A DNA stretch of 64,000 nt from Chryseobacterium taichungense (GTDB taxonomy: Bacteria > Bacteroidota > Bacteroidia > Flavobacteriales > Weeksellaceae). The position numbers were made by a program, and so were the translations under genes. The notes beneath the pieces are model-generated. The model was given only the letters and a program-made list of their open reading frames with translations. It made no database searches and was not told the origin of the DNA. The stretch lies in NCBI RefSeq assembly GCF_900109935.1, contig NZ_FOBV01000006.1, positions 257,463-321,462 on the forward strand. The letters are read 5' to 3'. Of this stretch, positions 50,388-60,444 are shown piece by piece (position 1 is the stretch's first letter; every line of letters starts with the position of its first letter).

Positions 50388-51389
50388 ATGAAACATGTTC
50401 CCTCAAAAGTTTCTGTTATTGTTCCCGTTTATAATGTTGAAAATTATCTTACACAATGTCTCGAATCATTAGTGAATCAAACCCATCAGAATATTGAAAT
50501 CCTGGTGGTGAATGATGGAAGTAAAGATAATTCTGAGCAGATTATCAGGGAATATACCAGAAAATATCCTGAAAAGATAAAATCCTTCACCAAAGAAAAT
50601 GGCGGACTGAGTGATGCCAGGAATTTTGGTATCGACAAAGCAACCGGAGATTTTATTGGTTTTGTAGACAGCGATGATTATGTAAGCCCTTTTATGTTTG
50701 AAGAAATGGTAATGCTTGCGGAAAAATATCATGCGGAAATGGTGATCTGCAATATACAAAAGGTAAATGATCGTGGAAAAGTCATTCAGAAGCTTACGCA
50801 GATTCCGGATATGCCCGAAAAGATCGACCTTAAAAGGAACTTTTCTGTTTTTTCCGATATCAGTTATTTTGCCTGTAATAAATTGTTTAAGAGTGAGCTT
50901 TTTAAAGAAAAACGGTTTAAAAGAAATGTTCATTTCGAAGATATTCAGCTTATTCCGCAGCTTTTACTGGAATGTAAAACAATTGCACAGACTCAAAGTT
51001 TTCACTATAACTATCTCGAAAGGGCAGATTCGATCACCAAAACTCATACGGAAAAAGGCCTTGATATTCTGAAAGCAGTAGAAGATGTGGAAGCTTTTTT
51101 TGAAAAAACAGCGTATTCTGACAGGTTGCTTGAACTTAAAAATTTCCAGATTTTTGAAGGGGTGTATTCTTTTATTGCTTACCTCGCTTTTGTAAAAGAT
51201 GATGATGTTTTTTACAAAATGTGTGAAATATTAGAACAATTCATGAAGAAAAGGGACATAAAACTTAAAAATTTATTGAATTATAGTCGTTTTGGTAAGA
51301 ATTATCTATTATCTTTGTCACTGAAAAAACGCATATTTTATCTTTTGTTTTTTGCTGAGCAAAAAAAACTGATAAGAAAACTAATGTAA
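50388..51389 (+). CDS. GT2-family glycosyltransferase
   Basis: This 333-residue GT-A fold enzyme has VSVIVPVYNVENYLTQCLES at the N-terminus, LVVNDGSKDNS, GGLSDARNFGI and FVDSDDYV with the metal-binding DxD. HFEDIQLIP supplies the likely catalytic acid. It starts three bases after the arginase-fold gene, so the two share a transcript. Given the WecA-type and Wza/Wzc-type genes that follow, it probably adds a sugar to the exopolysaccharide repeat unit. Confidence 0.9.
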   Translation: MKHVPSKVSVIVPVYNVENYLTQCLESLVNQTHQNIEILVVNDGSKDNSEQIIREYTRKYPEKIKSFTKENGGLSDARNFGIDKATGDFIGFVDSDDYVSPFMFEEMVMLAEKYHAEMVICNIQKVNDRGKVIQKLTQIPDMPEKIDLKRNFSVFSDISYFACNKLFKSELFKEKRFKRNVHFEDIQLIPQLLLECKTIAQTQSFHYNYLERADSITKTHTEKGLDILKAVEDVEAFFEKTAYSDRLLELKNFQIFEGVYSFIAYLAFVKDDDVFYKMCEILEQFMKKRDIKLKNLLNYSRFGKNYLLSLSLKKRIFYLLFFAEQKKLIRKLM

Positions 51390-51483
51390 CACAAATGTAA
51401 GTGCTGTTCGGAAATAAGGCAACACAACTTTTTTCCGGTGCATTTCTTCAAAAGAAATCGACAGTACTTTTAAATGAAAAAAG

Positions 51484-52611
51484 ATGAAAAATTTTGAATT
51501 GTTCTTAGCTCAATCGGGTCTCCCCATATTTTACATCAAAATAGGACTTGGTTTTTTATTTTCTTTTTTAATCACATTTTTTTCAATTCCAACCATTCTC
51601 AAGATTTCGAGAAAGAAAAATCTTATGGATGAGCCTGGGATAAGGAGTTCTCATCTCCGGAAAGTTGCCAACCTCGGTGGGATTGCTATTTTTTATTCTA
51701 TAGGTATTTGTGCTCCTATTTTTGCGTATGAGCTTTTTGATCTCTATAAATTTCTCTTCGCTTCACTAGTTATCCTTCTTTACATAGGCGTGATGGATGA
51801 TATTGTCGTTATGAGAGCATATAAAAAGCTTGTAGCCCAGATTGTTGTTTCATCACTGGTAGTAATTGGATCGGATATCAGAATCCGGAATCTTTTCGGG
51901 ATTTTTGGGATTTATGAGATTAATTACTTCGTTAGTGTGATTTTCAGCATTATTACTTTTATCATTCTTATTAATGCCTTTAACCTTATTGACGGAATAG
52001 ATGGCCTTGCAGGAGGATATTCTTTGATCTGCAGCGGGCTTTTTGGAATAAGTTACTACCGATTGGGAGAATACAATTATCCGTTGGTAATCCTGTCAGT
52101 AATCATTATTGGTTCGGTTCTCGCTTTTCTGTATTATAATCTGTCAAACTACAGGACCAGTAAAATTTTCATGGGAGATACTGGATCAATGCTGCTGGGG
52201 TTTTTATTAGCCTTTACTTCAATATCTTTCATTGATATTTTTATAGATAAAAAACTTCCTTATGTGCCGAGGTATCATCTTCAGTCGGCACCGGTTGTGG
52301 CAGTAGCCATACTCATTTTGCCAATCGTAGATACACTGAATGTTATTATTATCAGGCTGCTCAATGGAAAATCGCTCTTCGACGCTGATAAAAATCACAT
52401 TCATCACAAGCTTTTAAAACTTAATCTTACTCATAGAAGATCGTCCTTCTATATTATTCTATATTATCTTTTTGTTGTCAGTCTGGCATATTATTTAAGA
52501 CATATCAACGTAAACCTCTTACTTCTTATTATCGTTCTTTTTGGTTTTTTAGGGGCATATATACCTCACATCTTTTATGCTTTAAAGCATCTTAAAAACA
52601 CTAACAATTAA
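51484..52611 (+). CDS. WecA/TagO-type undecaprenyl-phosphate sugar-1-phosphate transferase
   Basis: This 375-residue inner-membrane protein has about eleven spans. It has the family motifs MDEPGIRSSHLRKVANLGG, FNLIDGIDGLAGG, KIFMGDTGSMLLG and DKNHIHHKLLKL. It would transfer GlcNAc-1-P or a related sugar phosphate to undecaprenyl phosphate, the first step of repeat-unit assembly. The undecaprenyl pyrophosphate synthase gene uppS is nearby. A MraY role is unlikely given the HIHHKL motif. Confidence 0.93.
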   Translation: MKNFELFLAQSGLPIFYIKIGLGFLFSFLITFFSIPTILKISRKKNLMDEPGIRSSHLRKVANLGGIAIFYSIGICAPIFAYELFDLYKFLFASLVILLYIGVMDDIVVMRAYKKLVAQIVVSSLVVIGSDIRIRNLFGIFGIYEINYFVSVIFSIITFIILINAFNLIDGIDGLAGGYSLICSGLFGISYYRLGEYNYPLVILSVIIIGSVLAFLYYNLSNYRTSKIFMGDTGSMLLGFLLAFTSISFIDIFIDKKLPYVPRYHLQSAPVVAVAILILPIVDTLNVIIIRLLNGKSLFDADKNHIHHKLLKLNLTHRRSSFYIILYYLFVVSLAYYLRHINVNLLLLIIVLFGFLGAYIPHIFYALKHLKNTNN

Positions 52612-52636
52612 TTTACTTTTTGTAATAATTTCAAAT

Positions 52637-53518
52637 ATGATGAAACATTATAATTATTTAATTTTTTTAATGCTGCCTTTTTTGATGATATCGTGTATCA
52701 CTACCAAAGATGTACGCTATATGCAGCCCAGTGAAAGCCTTGTAATCAATGAAGAAGGCCTTATTCCGTACAATATTCCCGTATACAGAATCACCAGAAA
52801 TGATATTCTGAATTTAAATATTGTGACCACTCCGAAGGGGGATGCCGCTCAGTTTTATTCTTCACTGAATACATCGGGATCAGCCGTAGCGCCGGGTGCC
52901 TCAACGGCAGCTTCTGCAGCTGTCCGTGGAACTGGTACCGGAGGCGTGGGAGGAACGGCAACGGGAGGCAATGCAGTATTCTACTTTAACGGATTAAAAG
53001 TAGACTCTAAAGGAGATATTAATGTATTTGGGATAGGATATATCAAAGCAGAAGGAAGAACAATTGAGGATGTTTCTCAGGAAATACAGACCAAAGTAAA
53101 TGAAAACTTCCAGGAAGGAAAATCAGAAGTAAGACTGAATACCGACGGAATTACCTATTATATATTAGGAGATATTGAAACAACTGGACTTACAGGAGAA
53201 AAAGTAGCCCATAAGAATACACTCAATATCACCGAGGCATTAGCACTGAATGGAGGACTTAACAGAACAGTTGACAAAAAGAATATTGTGATCCACAGAA
53301 AGCTTCCTGAAGGAATAAAAGTGGCGAAGATTGATCTTACCAGGGAGGATATAATGAATTCGCCTTACTATTATGTACAGAATGGCGATGAGATCTATCT
53401 TAATACACGAGCAAAAAGTCTTAATGGCTTAGGGAAAGATCCTATTCAGACCTTAACAACGGGAGTGTCAGTCATTACTACTGCTCTATCCATTTATTTA
53501 CTTCTTAAAAATCTTTAA
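52637..53518 (+). CDS. Wza-type polysaccharide export lipoprotein
   Basis: The 293-residue protein has a lipobox in MLPFLMISC (Cys20), then a polysaccharide export domain (YNIPVYRITRNDILNLNIV) and SLBB-like repeats (ITYYILGDIETTGLTGEKV). A Gly/Ala/Thr-rich low-complexity stretch lies at about residues 80-118. A C-terminal membrane segment is at 270-290. It would form the outer-membrane channel for exopolysaccharide and is three bases from the Wzc-type gene. Confidence 0.92.
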   Translation: MMKHYNYLIFLMLPFLMISCITTKDVRYMQPSESLVINEEGLIPYNIPVYRITRNDILNLNIVTTPKGDAAQFYSSLNTSGSAVAPGASTAASAAVRGTGTGGVGGTATGGNAVFYFNGLKVDSKGDINVFGIGYIKAEGRTIEDVSQEIQTKVNENFQEGKSEVRLNTDGITYYILGDIETTGLTGEKVAHKNTLNITEALALNGGLNRTVDKKNIVIHRKLPEGIKVAKIDLTREDIMNSPYYYVQNGDEIYLNTRAKSLNGLGKDPIQTLTTGVSVITTALSIYLLLKNL

Positions 53519-53521
53519 TTT

Positions 53522-56011
53522 ATGATCCCTGGAAAAGAAACTCAGGCAGAGAAGGTTAATTCTCAGAAAGAAAAATATGGTTCTTTCTCACTATTCGATA
53601 TTGAGCATTTTTTAAGAAGGATTTTAAAAAATTGGTATTGGTTAGTCATGATGCTGATCATCGGGTACTCCATTTCTTGGGTGTATACCAAGTATTATGC
53701 TCAAAGCATTTACGCATCAAGTTTATCTTTAAGCGTCTCCAGCGGTACGGCGAGTTATTTTACACCGAGCCAATCTGTGAATCTGATTTGGAATAACGGA
53801 GGAAATCAGGATGGAATCTACCTGAAAAAAATGCTTTTATCCAGAACTCATAATGAGTTTTTGGTTAAAGAACTGGGGCTTTATATAAACTACTCTACAA
53901 AGGGAGCTATAAAATCAACCTTCTTGGATAAAGATGATATTCCTGTTCTGGTGGAAATAGATAAAAAACATCTCCAACAAACTGATTATCCCGTAACATT
54001 GATCCCAAGAGGAAATAATAAATACGAAGTGGATTTACCAGAAGACGGGCAGTCTTCAACGTTATACAGCTATGAAAACGAGGGGTTTTTTACAATTGAT
54101 CCTTACGATAAACCTTCTAACAAGATTGTTGAAGTAGGAGAATGGTATACCTCTCCCAATCTTCGGTTCAGGCTGGTTAAAAATCCTATTATTCCTAAAA
54201 TAAATCTAGAAAATGTTATTTTTAAGTTTAGTACGGTAAATAACGCGGTAAATGATATTACCTCCACTATTTCAGTGGATTTTGATAAAGAGATCAACAC
54301 CATCATGATTATTACCAAGACGGGATATAATCTTAATGGAACAGTAAGTTTTCTCAATAAGTCTGTAAGCGAGCTGCAGAAAAAAAGACAGGCAGATAAA
54401 CTGATTGTGGATAAAAATACGAATGCTTACTTACAAGAAAATCTTGATAAAATAAGAAAAAAGCTGGATTCAAGCGCCAATGTGCTGAATTATATGAAAA
54501 CCACTGAAAAGCTTTATGACATTAAAGACAGAGATGAAAAGTCTCTGAATGAAATCAAAGAACTCGAGACTAAAAAAGCAGATTTTGAAAGTAAAATTAC
54601 TTCATTGAATCAGATAAGACGAATGCTTGCTTCTCAGAACTTTGATAAGATGATCAGCACAACAGCAGCAGGATTTCAGGACGGAATGTTCACAGCATCC
54701 GTTACAGAACTCAAAGATTTGTATCTGAAAAGAAGGGAAATGGCTCTTATTTATAAGCCTAATTCAGAACCAATGATTGAGCTCAATAAGCTCATCAATG
54801 ATGCCCGGATGAATTCCAATAATGTTTTAAAAAACTACTACTCTGATTATCTTAAGGAAATAGAAAAAATTAATCAGAAAGTTTCTACTGCGGATTTAGA
54901 TCTTCATGCTTATCCGGAGAAAGAAAGAAAATATTTGGATGCAGAGAGAGGGTATAATATGATTGAGGCTACTTACAATAGTTTGCTCACCAGACAAAAC
55001 GAAACCCAGTTGAAAATAGCGGGAAATCAATCCGATATCAGTGTGATCGACCCTGCCAAAAATGTGGGACAATCTGCAATCGGCCCAAATGTAAGAGCCG
55101 TAAAAGCAGGAATTATAAGTGGATTGCTAATTCTTCCGATATTATTTATTTTAATAGGTGAAGTGCTGGATACCAAAATCAGAAATATCAAAGAATTGTT
55201 GAATGCTACCAAAATACCTCTTCTGGGTGTTATCGGAAAAAACAATAATGAAACCATGCTTACTGTTTTGGAGCAGCCGAAATCTTCTGTTTCAGAAGCA
55301 TTCCGAGGGATAAGAGCCAATGTAAGGTTTTTATCAGGCGAAAATGAAAAAAGCAAAGTACTTTTGGTAACCTCTTCAATCGGAGGAGAAGGGAAGACGT
55401 ATGTTTCCATTAATCTCGCTTCTGTATTGGGCTTAAGTGATAAAAAAACAATTCTTCTGGGAATGGACCTCCGAAAACCAAAAATTTTCGGTGATTTCAA
55501 AATTGATAATAAATACGGAATTTCAAACTACCTTACCGGTGAAGTAGAAATGAGCCAGATCATCAATAAGACAAAAATTCATAATCTCGATGTGGCTACT
55601 TCAGGACCAATTCCACCTAATCCTTCCGAACTTCTTATGAGTGAGAGAAATATAAATTTTATTCAGGATCTAAAATCAATGTACGATTTTATTATCATAG
55701 ACTCCCCTCCGGTAGGCCTGGTGGCAGATTCTTATGAACTGATGAAATATTCTGATGCCAACATATATGTAGTTCGTCATGAATATACCGAGAAGTACAT
55801 GCTGAAGTTGATTACTGAAAAATATCATAATAGAGAAGTGGAAAATTTGGGATTGGTATATAATGATTACAATTCTACACAAGGTTATGGTTATGGCTAT
55901 GGTTACGGCTACGGCTATGGATATGGTTATTTTGATGAAGATAAAAATTATAAAGAACCGTTGTTAATAAGAATTAGAAATAAAGTACGTGATATATTCA
56001 ATAAAAAATAA
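53522..56011 (+). CDS. Wzc-type tyrosine autokinase / polysaccharide co-polymerase
   Basis: The 829-residue protein has an N-terminal membrane span (about residues 39-58), a long coiled-coil periplasmic domain with GNV-like region, a second span (about 524-544), and a cytoplasmic BY-kinase domain. The kinase has Walker A SSIGGEGKTYVSINLA, Walker A' LLGMDLRKPKIF and Walker B DFIIIDSPPVG. The C-terminus has eight Gly-Tyr repeats, the tyrosine cluster that is normally autophosphorylated. It controls chain length of the exopolysaccharide. A matching phosphatase is not in the window. Confidence 0.94.
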   Translation: MIPGKETQAEKVNSQKEKYGSFSLFDIEHFLRRILKNWYWLVMMLIIGYSISWVYTKYYAQSIYASSLSLSVSSGTASYFTPSQSVNLIWNNGGNQDGIYLKKMLLSRTHNEFLVKELGLYINYSTKGAIKSTFLDKDDIPVLVEIDKKHLQQTDYPVTLIPRGNNKYEVDLPEDGQSSTLYSYENEGFFTIDPYDKPSNKIVEVGEWYTSPNLRFRLVKNPIIPKINLENVIFKFSTVNNAVNDITSTISVDFDKEINTIMIITKTGYNLNGTVSFLNKSVSELQKKRQADKLIVDKNTNAYLQENLDKIRKKLDSSANVLNYMKTTEKLYDIKDRDEKSLNEIKELETKKADFESKITSLNQIRRMLASQNFDKMISTTAAGFQDGMFTASVTELKDLYLKRREMALIYKPNSEPMIELNKLINDARMNSNNVLKNYYSDYLKEIEKINQKVSTADLDLHAYPEKERKYLDAERGYNMIEATYNSLLTRQNETQLKIAGNQSDISVIDPAKNVGQSAIGPNVRAVKAGIISGLLILPILFILIGEVLDTKIRNIKELLNATKIPLLGVIGKNNNETMLTVLEQPKSSVSEAFRGIRANVRFLSGENEKSKVLLVTSSIGGEGKTYVSINLASVLGLSDKKTILLGMDLRKPKIFGDFKIDNKYGISNYLTGEVEMSQIINKTKIHNLDVATSGPIPPNPSELLMSERNINFIQDLKSMYDFIIIDSPPVGLVADSYELMKYSDANIYVVRHEYTEKYMLKLITEKYHNREVENLGLVYNDYNSTQGYGYGYGYGYGYGYGYFDEDKNYKEPLLIRIRNKVRDIFNKK
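55883..55930 (+). repeat. Gly-Tyr repeat tract in the Wzc tail (8 copies)
   Basis: Forty-eight bases encode (Gly-Tyr)x8. The codons alternate freely (GGT/GGC/GGA and TAT/TAC), so the DNA is not a perfect microsatellite and the peptide repeat is what is conserved. Confidence 0.85.
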
Positions 56012-56174
56012 TACTTTTAAGCCCTCATTTAACGGGACTTTATAATAGGATAATCATTGTGAATCTATTAAAAAAAGAATAATTTAGCGACTTTATCGTT
56101 TACTTTATAACAAATTATGTTTTTTTGTTTATTTTTAACTAAACATTAAGATTATCATTAATATAAAAATGTTT

Positions 56175-56182
56175 TATATTTG
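56175..56182 (+). promoter_or_regulatory. Promoter element of the DUF6089 gene
   Basis: TATATTTG matches TAnnTTTG and lies 43 bases before ATG 56225. It overlaps the first bases of the longer open frame from TTG 56180, which is therefore unlikely to be the real start. Confidence 0.55.
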
Positions 56183-56224
56183 CAAAAATTAAATTTTAAA
56201 ATAACCATAAATCCATATTCTTTT

Positions 56225-57118
56225 ATGAATAGAAAATTATTGTTTAGCTTCCTTGCCGCACTAGGAACTGTGGTAAGCGTTAAAGCTCAAAGAAACGAAC
56301 TGGGGGTTCGTCTAGGTATGAGTAACCTAGTTGGGGATATAGGGAGAACGAATTATATTTTACAAAAGCCATTGGATTTACATAGGGTATCGGATTGGGG
56401 AGTTCCTTTTTATGGTGGTATTTTATATAGATTTAATTTTAATCCCCATCAGACTGTGAGATTGGATCTCGGATATAATCAGATTCAATTTAATGACAAA
56501 GTTGCGAAGGAAGAATACAGACAAAACAGAAACTCATTCGGAAAAAACAATGTTTACGAAGCAAGTTTGGTTTTCGAATACAACTTTTTTCCGGTGAATA
56601 ATGAGCAGAAAGGTATGGTAAGCCCATATATTTTCGGTGGGGTTGGGGCTTTGATGTTTGATGCTCCGAAAGCTACTCTTATCAATGATTTCAGAAGAGA
56701 TGCAGATGGTGTTGCACAGGCACCTATTAATGAGCTGGATTTTACAACAACGCCGGTATACTCTACAGGAACAAAAACTACCATGCATATTCCTTTTGGA
56801 GTAGGGTTAAAATATAAATTTAATTATAACTGGGCAATCTTTGCAGAAGCTACATTCAGATATACGCTTACAGATCAGCTGGATTATAGCAGAATCCTCA
56901 GTAAAGATGTTGTCTCTACATACAATGGAGATATCTTAAGCCCTGTTACCGGAGGGTCTCTCCTTCAGACAGATGCTTATTATGTGGTGTCTAAAGAAAG
57001 AGAAGCTGCCTTGATAGGAGAAAGAAATATTGGAGATTCAAAGTCTAAAGACTGGATGAATACAGTAAGTCTCGGTTTGACTTATTCGTTCGGAAGACCT
57101 CCGTGTTATTGTGATTAA
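56225..57118 (+). CDS. DUF6089-type outer-membrane beta-barrel protein
   Basis: The protein from ATG 56225 has a signal peptide (MNRKLLFSFLAALGTVVSVKA) and a beta-rich body (ELGVRLGMSNLVGDIGRTNY, FGVGLKYKFNYNWAIFAEA, SLGLTYSFGRP). The 297 residues fit an outer-membrane barrel of the DUF6089 type that is often encoded just before uppS-bamA in Flavobacteriia. Its role is not known. Its stop codon is one base from the uppS ATG. Confidence 0.83.
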   Translation: MNRKLLFSFLAALGTVVSVKAQRNELGVRLGMSNLVGDIGRTNYILQKPLDLHRVSDWGVPFYGGILYRFNFNPHQTVRLDLGYNQIQFNDKVAKEEYRQNRNSFGKNNVYEASLVFEYNFFPVNNEQKGMVSPYIFGGVGALMFDAPKATLINDFRRDADGVAQAPINELDFTTTPVYSTGTKTTMHIPFGVGLKYKFNYNWAIFAEATFRYTLTDQLDYSRILSKDVVSTYNGDILSPVTGGSLLQTDAYYVVSKEREAALIGERNIGDSKSKDWMNTVSLGLTYSFGRPPCYCD

Positions 57119-57119
57119 T

Positions 57120-57869
57120 ATGTCGTTGATAAAAGATAAAATAGATCCGGATAATTTACCCAAGCATGTGGCAGTTATCATGGATGGTAATGGAAGATGG
57201 GCAAAATCGCGTGGCGAAGAAAGAACTTTCGGTCACCGAAATGCCATAAATGCAGTAAGAAATGCCATAAATGCATGCAATGAAATACATATTCCGTATT
57301 TAACGCTTTATACCTTTTCTTCGGAAAACTGGAACCGTCCTGCTGAAGAAGTAAATACTTTAATGAATTTACTTGTAGAAACATTATTGCTTGAAGCAGA
57401 AGAAATTTTCAGTAAAGGGCTAAGGATGCATGTCATAGGCAATCTGGATAAACTTCCCCCACTCGTTAAAGATCAGCTTAACCGTGTGATGGAGCTTACC
57501 AAAGAAAACACAAAAGGGAATTTGGTATTGGCCATAAGCTATGGCTCTCAGAATGAGATACTGAATGCCGTAAAAAACATAAGTAAAGATGTAAAGGAAG
57601 ACAAGATAGATGCAGATGATATTGATGAAAAATTATTCGAAAACTATCTTTATACTAAAGATTTCCCCCCTGTTGATCTTCTGATAAGAACCAGTGGCGA
57701 GATCAGAATCAGTAATTTCCTCCTTTGGCAGATCGCCTATGCAGAACTGCAGTTTTTAGATGTTCTGTGGCCGGACTTTACAAAAGACATTTTCTTTCAG
57801 TGCATTGTTGATTATCAAAACAAAGAAAGAAGATTCGGAAAGACCGGAGAACAAATAAAGATCCAGTAA
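57120..57869 (+). CDS. uppS: Undecaprenyl pyrophosphate synthase
   Basis: This 249-residue cis-prenyltransferase makes the C55 lipid carrier of peptidoglycan and polysaccharide. It has AVIMDGNGRWAKSRG (catalytic Asp), TLYTFSSENWNRP, VDLLIRTSGEIRISNFLLWQ and YAELQFLDVLWPDF. I took ATG 57120, because the GTG at 57111 overlaps the previous gene. The enzyme feeds the WecA-type transferase encoded nearby. Confidence 0.96.
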   Translation: MSLIKDKIDPDNLPKHVAVIMDGNGRWAKSRGEERTFGHRNAINAVRNAINACNEIHIPYLTLYTFSSENWNRPAEEVNTLMNLLVETLLLEAEEIFSKGLRMHVIGNLDKLPPLVKDQLNRVMELTKENTKGNLVLAISYGSQNEILNAVKNISKDVKEDKIDADDIDEKLFENYLYTKDFPPVDLLIRTSGEIRISNFLLWQIAYAELQFLDVLWPDFTKDIFFQCIVDYQNKERRFGKTGEQIKIQ

Positions 57870-57898
57870 AATTTAAGAAAAGAAAGACTACGATAAAA

Positions 57899-60436
57899 AT
57901 GAAGTTTAGACTATTACCCATCATTATGTTTGTTGCTTCTGCACATTTTTATGGACAGGTAACTCCACAGGACAGCACACAGGTGAACAAATCTGTACAA
58001 GCAGAAAACCAGGCAGGAACATACACACTGAAAGACATCGTTGTAGATGGGGTTAAAAAATATACGCCGGCTCAGATTCTGAGATTTACAGGTTTATCTA
58101 AAGGCGAAACTGTAGATATTCCGGGGCAGAAAATCAGTAACGCTGTAAAAAAACTTTGGGATACCCAATCTTTTTCCGAGGTTGAGGTGTATGTGCAAAG
58201 TATTGAAGGCGAAACGATTATCTTAAGATTCTATTTGCAGGATCTTAAAGATCTTGGTGAAGTAAAATTCACAGGAAGAGGGATCGGGAAATCAAAGAAC
58301 GAAAAAATGGCGAAAGATAACAATCTGAAGCCAGGAACTAAAATTACACAAAATTTGGTTTCAAGCCTTAAAACTAACGTTCCTAAAGATTTTATTAAAA
58401 AAGGATTTGCTGACGCTAAAATTACTATCCAGGATAAGGTAAATGCGGGAGATCCAAATCTGGTAGACTGGACGATCAATGTAGATAAAGGAAAAAGAAT
58501 CAAAATCGATCATATCGAATTTGAAGGAAATACTGCAGTTTCAGACAGAAAGCTAAGAAAAAAAGGATTCAAAGAAACCAAACAGAAAAGATTTGGTATC
58601 GGGGGAATTCTAAAATCCTCAAAATTCATTGAAGAAAAATATCAGGACGACACACAGAATCTTGTAAGCTACTACAATTCATTAGGATATAGAGATGCGA
58701 AAATTGTTTCAGATTCTGTATGGAGAAATAAAAGGAATAACTACGAGATCAATGTAAAACTTAATGAGGGTAAGCAGTATTATATCGGGGATATTACATT
58801 TACCGGAAATACTGTTTATGCTACAGATTATTTACAGAGACTTTTAGGATACAAAAAAGGAGATATCTACGATGCGGTTGGTTTCAACAAAAAAGTAGGA
58901 GAAGACGGAGGTAAAGAAGATGATTCTGACATCAAATCTGTTTACATGAACAATGGTTACCTTTTCTCAAATGTAACTCCTGTAGAAAAATCGGTAAACG
59001 GAGATAAGATTAATCTTGAAATCCGTATCAACGAAGGTGAAAAAGCAACCTGGAACCGAGTGACATGGGAAGGGAATACTACAACCCACGACCATGTAAT
59101 CTTAAGAGCCTTAAGAACAAAACCGGGAAATCTCTTTGCTAAAAGTGATATTAAGAGAACATATTTCGATTTAGCCGGGATGCAGTTTTTTGATCCACAA
59201 CAGGTTGGTCAGGATATTCAGCCGAACCAGCAGGACAATACAGTAGATATCAACTGGAAATTGGTAGAGAAGGGTTCGTCTCAGGTTCAGTTGCAAGCCG
59301 GTTATGGAGGTAACAGCTTCATCGGAACATTAGGGTTGACATTCAACAATTTCTCGTTGAAAAATTTCCTTAGATTTAAAGACTTTAAACCTGTTCCTCA
59401 GGGAGATGGACAAACTTTATCCCTTCAGGCTCAGGCAGGACAGTATTTCCAGAACTATGGGGTTTCATTTACTGAACCTTGGTTATTTGGTACAAAACCT
59501 ACAGCTCTTTCTGTGAGTCTTAACAATTCCAGAGTAAAATATTCTGATGTGTACGGAGCTTCCCAGAAATTGAATATTTTCTCTGCTTCAGTAGGATTAA
59601 ATAGATTATTGAGATGGCCGGATGATTATTTCTCATTATATACCGGACTTCAGTTCCAGAAATACGACTTTAAAAATTATCCATTTGACTTTGGAGGGAC
59701 CACAGAATATTATGGTACGGCCAATAACTTTAGTATTAACCTTGGACTGAGCAGAAATTCTGCCGGAATTGATCCAATTTTCCCGACATCAGGGTCAAAT
59801 CTTGATCTTTCGGTAAAATTCACTCCGCCGTATTCATTGTTCAATAATAAAGATTATTCTACGTTGTCTCCAACGGAAAAATATAAGTGGATGGAATTCT
59901 ATAAAGTGAAGTTCAAAGCTGATGTTTATAACGAAGTTGTTGGAAAGCTGGTCTTGAGATCTTCTGCTGAAATGGGATTCATGGATGGATATAACAAGAA
60001 CCTTGGTGCTCCACCGTTTGAAAGATTTTATGTAGGTGGTACAGGTCTTTTCGGAGGACGATATGATGGTAGAGAATTAATCCCATTGAGGGGTTATGAG
60101 AATGCATCCACGTATGGAGGAACTTCTGAAGATATTACCCCGACAGGTGGAGGTACTATTTACAACAGATTTACGTTAGAATTAAGATATCCGATTTCAC
60201 TGAACCAAACTGCGAAAATTTATGCATTGACGTTCGCTGAAGGAGGTAACGTTTGGAATTCGTGGGGAAGTTACAATCCATTCCAGTTGAAAAGATCAGT
60301 AGGTGTCGGGGTTAGAGTTTATATGGGAGCATTCGGATTGATCGGATTTGATTTTGCTTATGGATTTGATAAACCTATTGGCTCTTCAGACCCTTCCGGA
60401 TGGAAGACACACTTCTTGATGAACCAATCTTTATAA
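57899..60436 (+). CDS. bamA: Outer-membrane assembly factor BamA
   Basis: The 845-residue protein has a signal peptide (FRLLPIIMFVASAHFYGQ), five POTRA-type domains (for example IVVDGVKKYTPAQILRFTGL and IDHIEFEGNTAVSDRKLRKK), and an Omp85 barrel. The barrel has the late VRVYMGAFGLIGFDFAYGF region matching the VRGF/I... family pattern. It inserts beta-barrel proteins into the outer membrane and is essential. It is followed by two Skp/OmpH chaperone genes, which is the usual order in Flavobacteriia. Confidence 0.95.
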   Translation: MKFRLLPIIMFVASAHFYGQVTPQDSTQVNKSVQAENQAGTYTLKDIVVDGVKKYTPAQILRFTGLSKGETVDIPGQKISNAVKKLWDTQSFSEVEVYVQSIEGETIILRFYLQDLKDLGEVKFTGRGIGKSKNEKMAKDNNLKPGTKITQNLVSSLKTNVPKDFIKKGFADAKITIQDKVNAGDPNLVDWTINVDKGKRIKIDHIEFEGNTAVSDRKLRKKGFKETKQKRFGIGGILKSSKFIEEKYQDDTQNLVSYYNSLGYRDAKIVSDSVWRNKRNNYEINVKLNEGKQYYIGDITFTGNTVYATDYLQRLLGYKKGDIYDAVGFNKKVGEDGGKEDDSDIKSVYMNNGYLFSNVTPVEKSVNGDKINLEIRINEGEKATWNRVTWEGNTTTHDHVILRALRTKPGNLFAKSDIKRTYFDLAGMQFFDPQQVGQDIQPNQQDNTVDINWKLVEKGSSQVQLQAGYGGNSFIGTLGLTFNNFSLKNFLRFKDFKPVPQGDGQTLSLQAQAGQYFQNYGVSFTEPWLFGTKPTALSVSLNNSRVKYSDVYGASQKLNIFSASVGLNRLLRWPDDYFSLYTGLQFQKYDFKNYPFDFGGTTEYYGTANNFSINLGLSRNSAGIDPIFPTSGSNLDLSVKFTPPYSLFNNKDYSTLSPTEKYKWMEFYKVKFKADVYNEVVGKLVLRSSAEMGFMDGYNKNLGAPPFERFYVGGTGLFGGRYDGRELIPLRGYENASTYGGTSEDITPTGGGTIYNRFTLELRYPISLNQTAKIYALTFAEGGNVWNSWGSYNPFQLKRSVGVGVRVYMGAFGLIGFDFAYGFDKPIGSSDPSGWKTHFLMNQSL

Positions 60437-60444
60437 TTCATTAT

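Noticed and set aside
56018..56045. Hairpin after the Wzc gene as a terminator
   Set aside because: The stem is short and bulged and there is no T-run.
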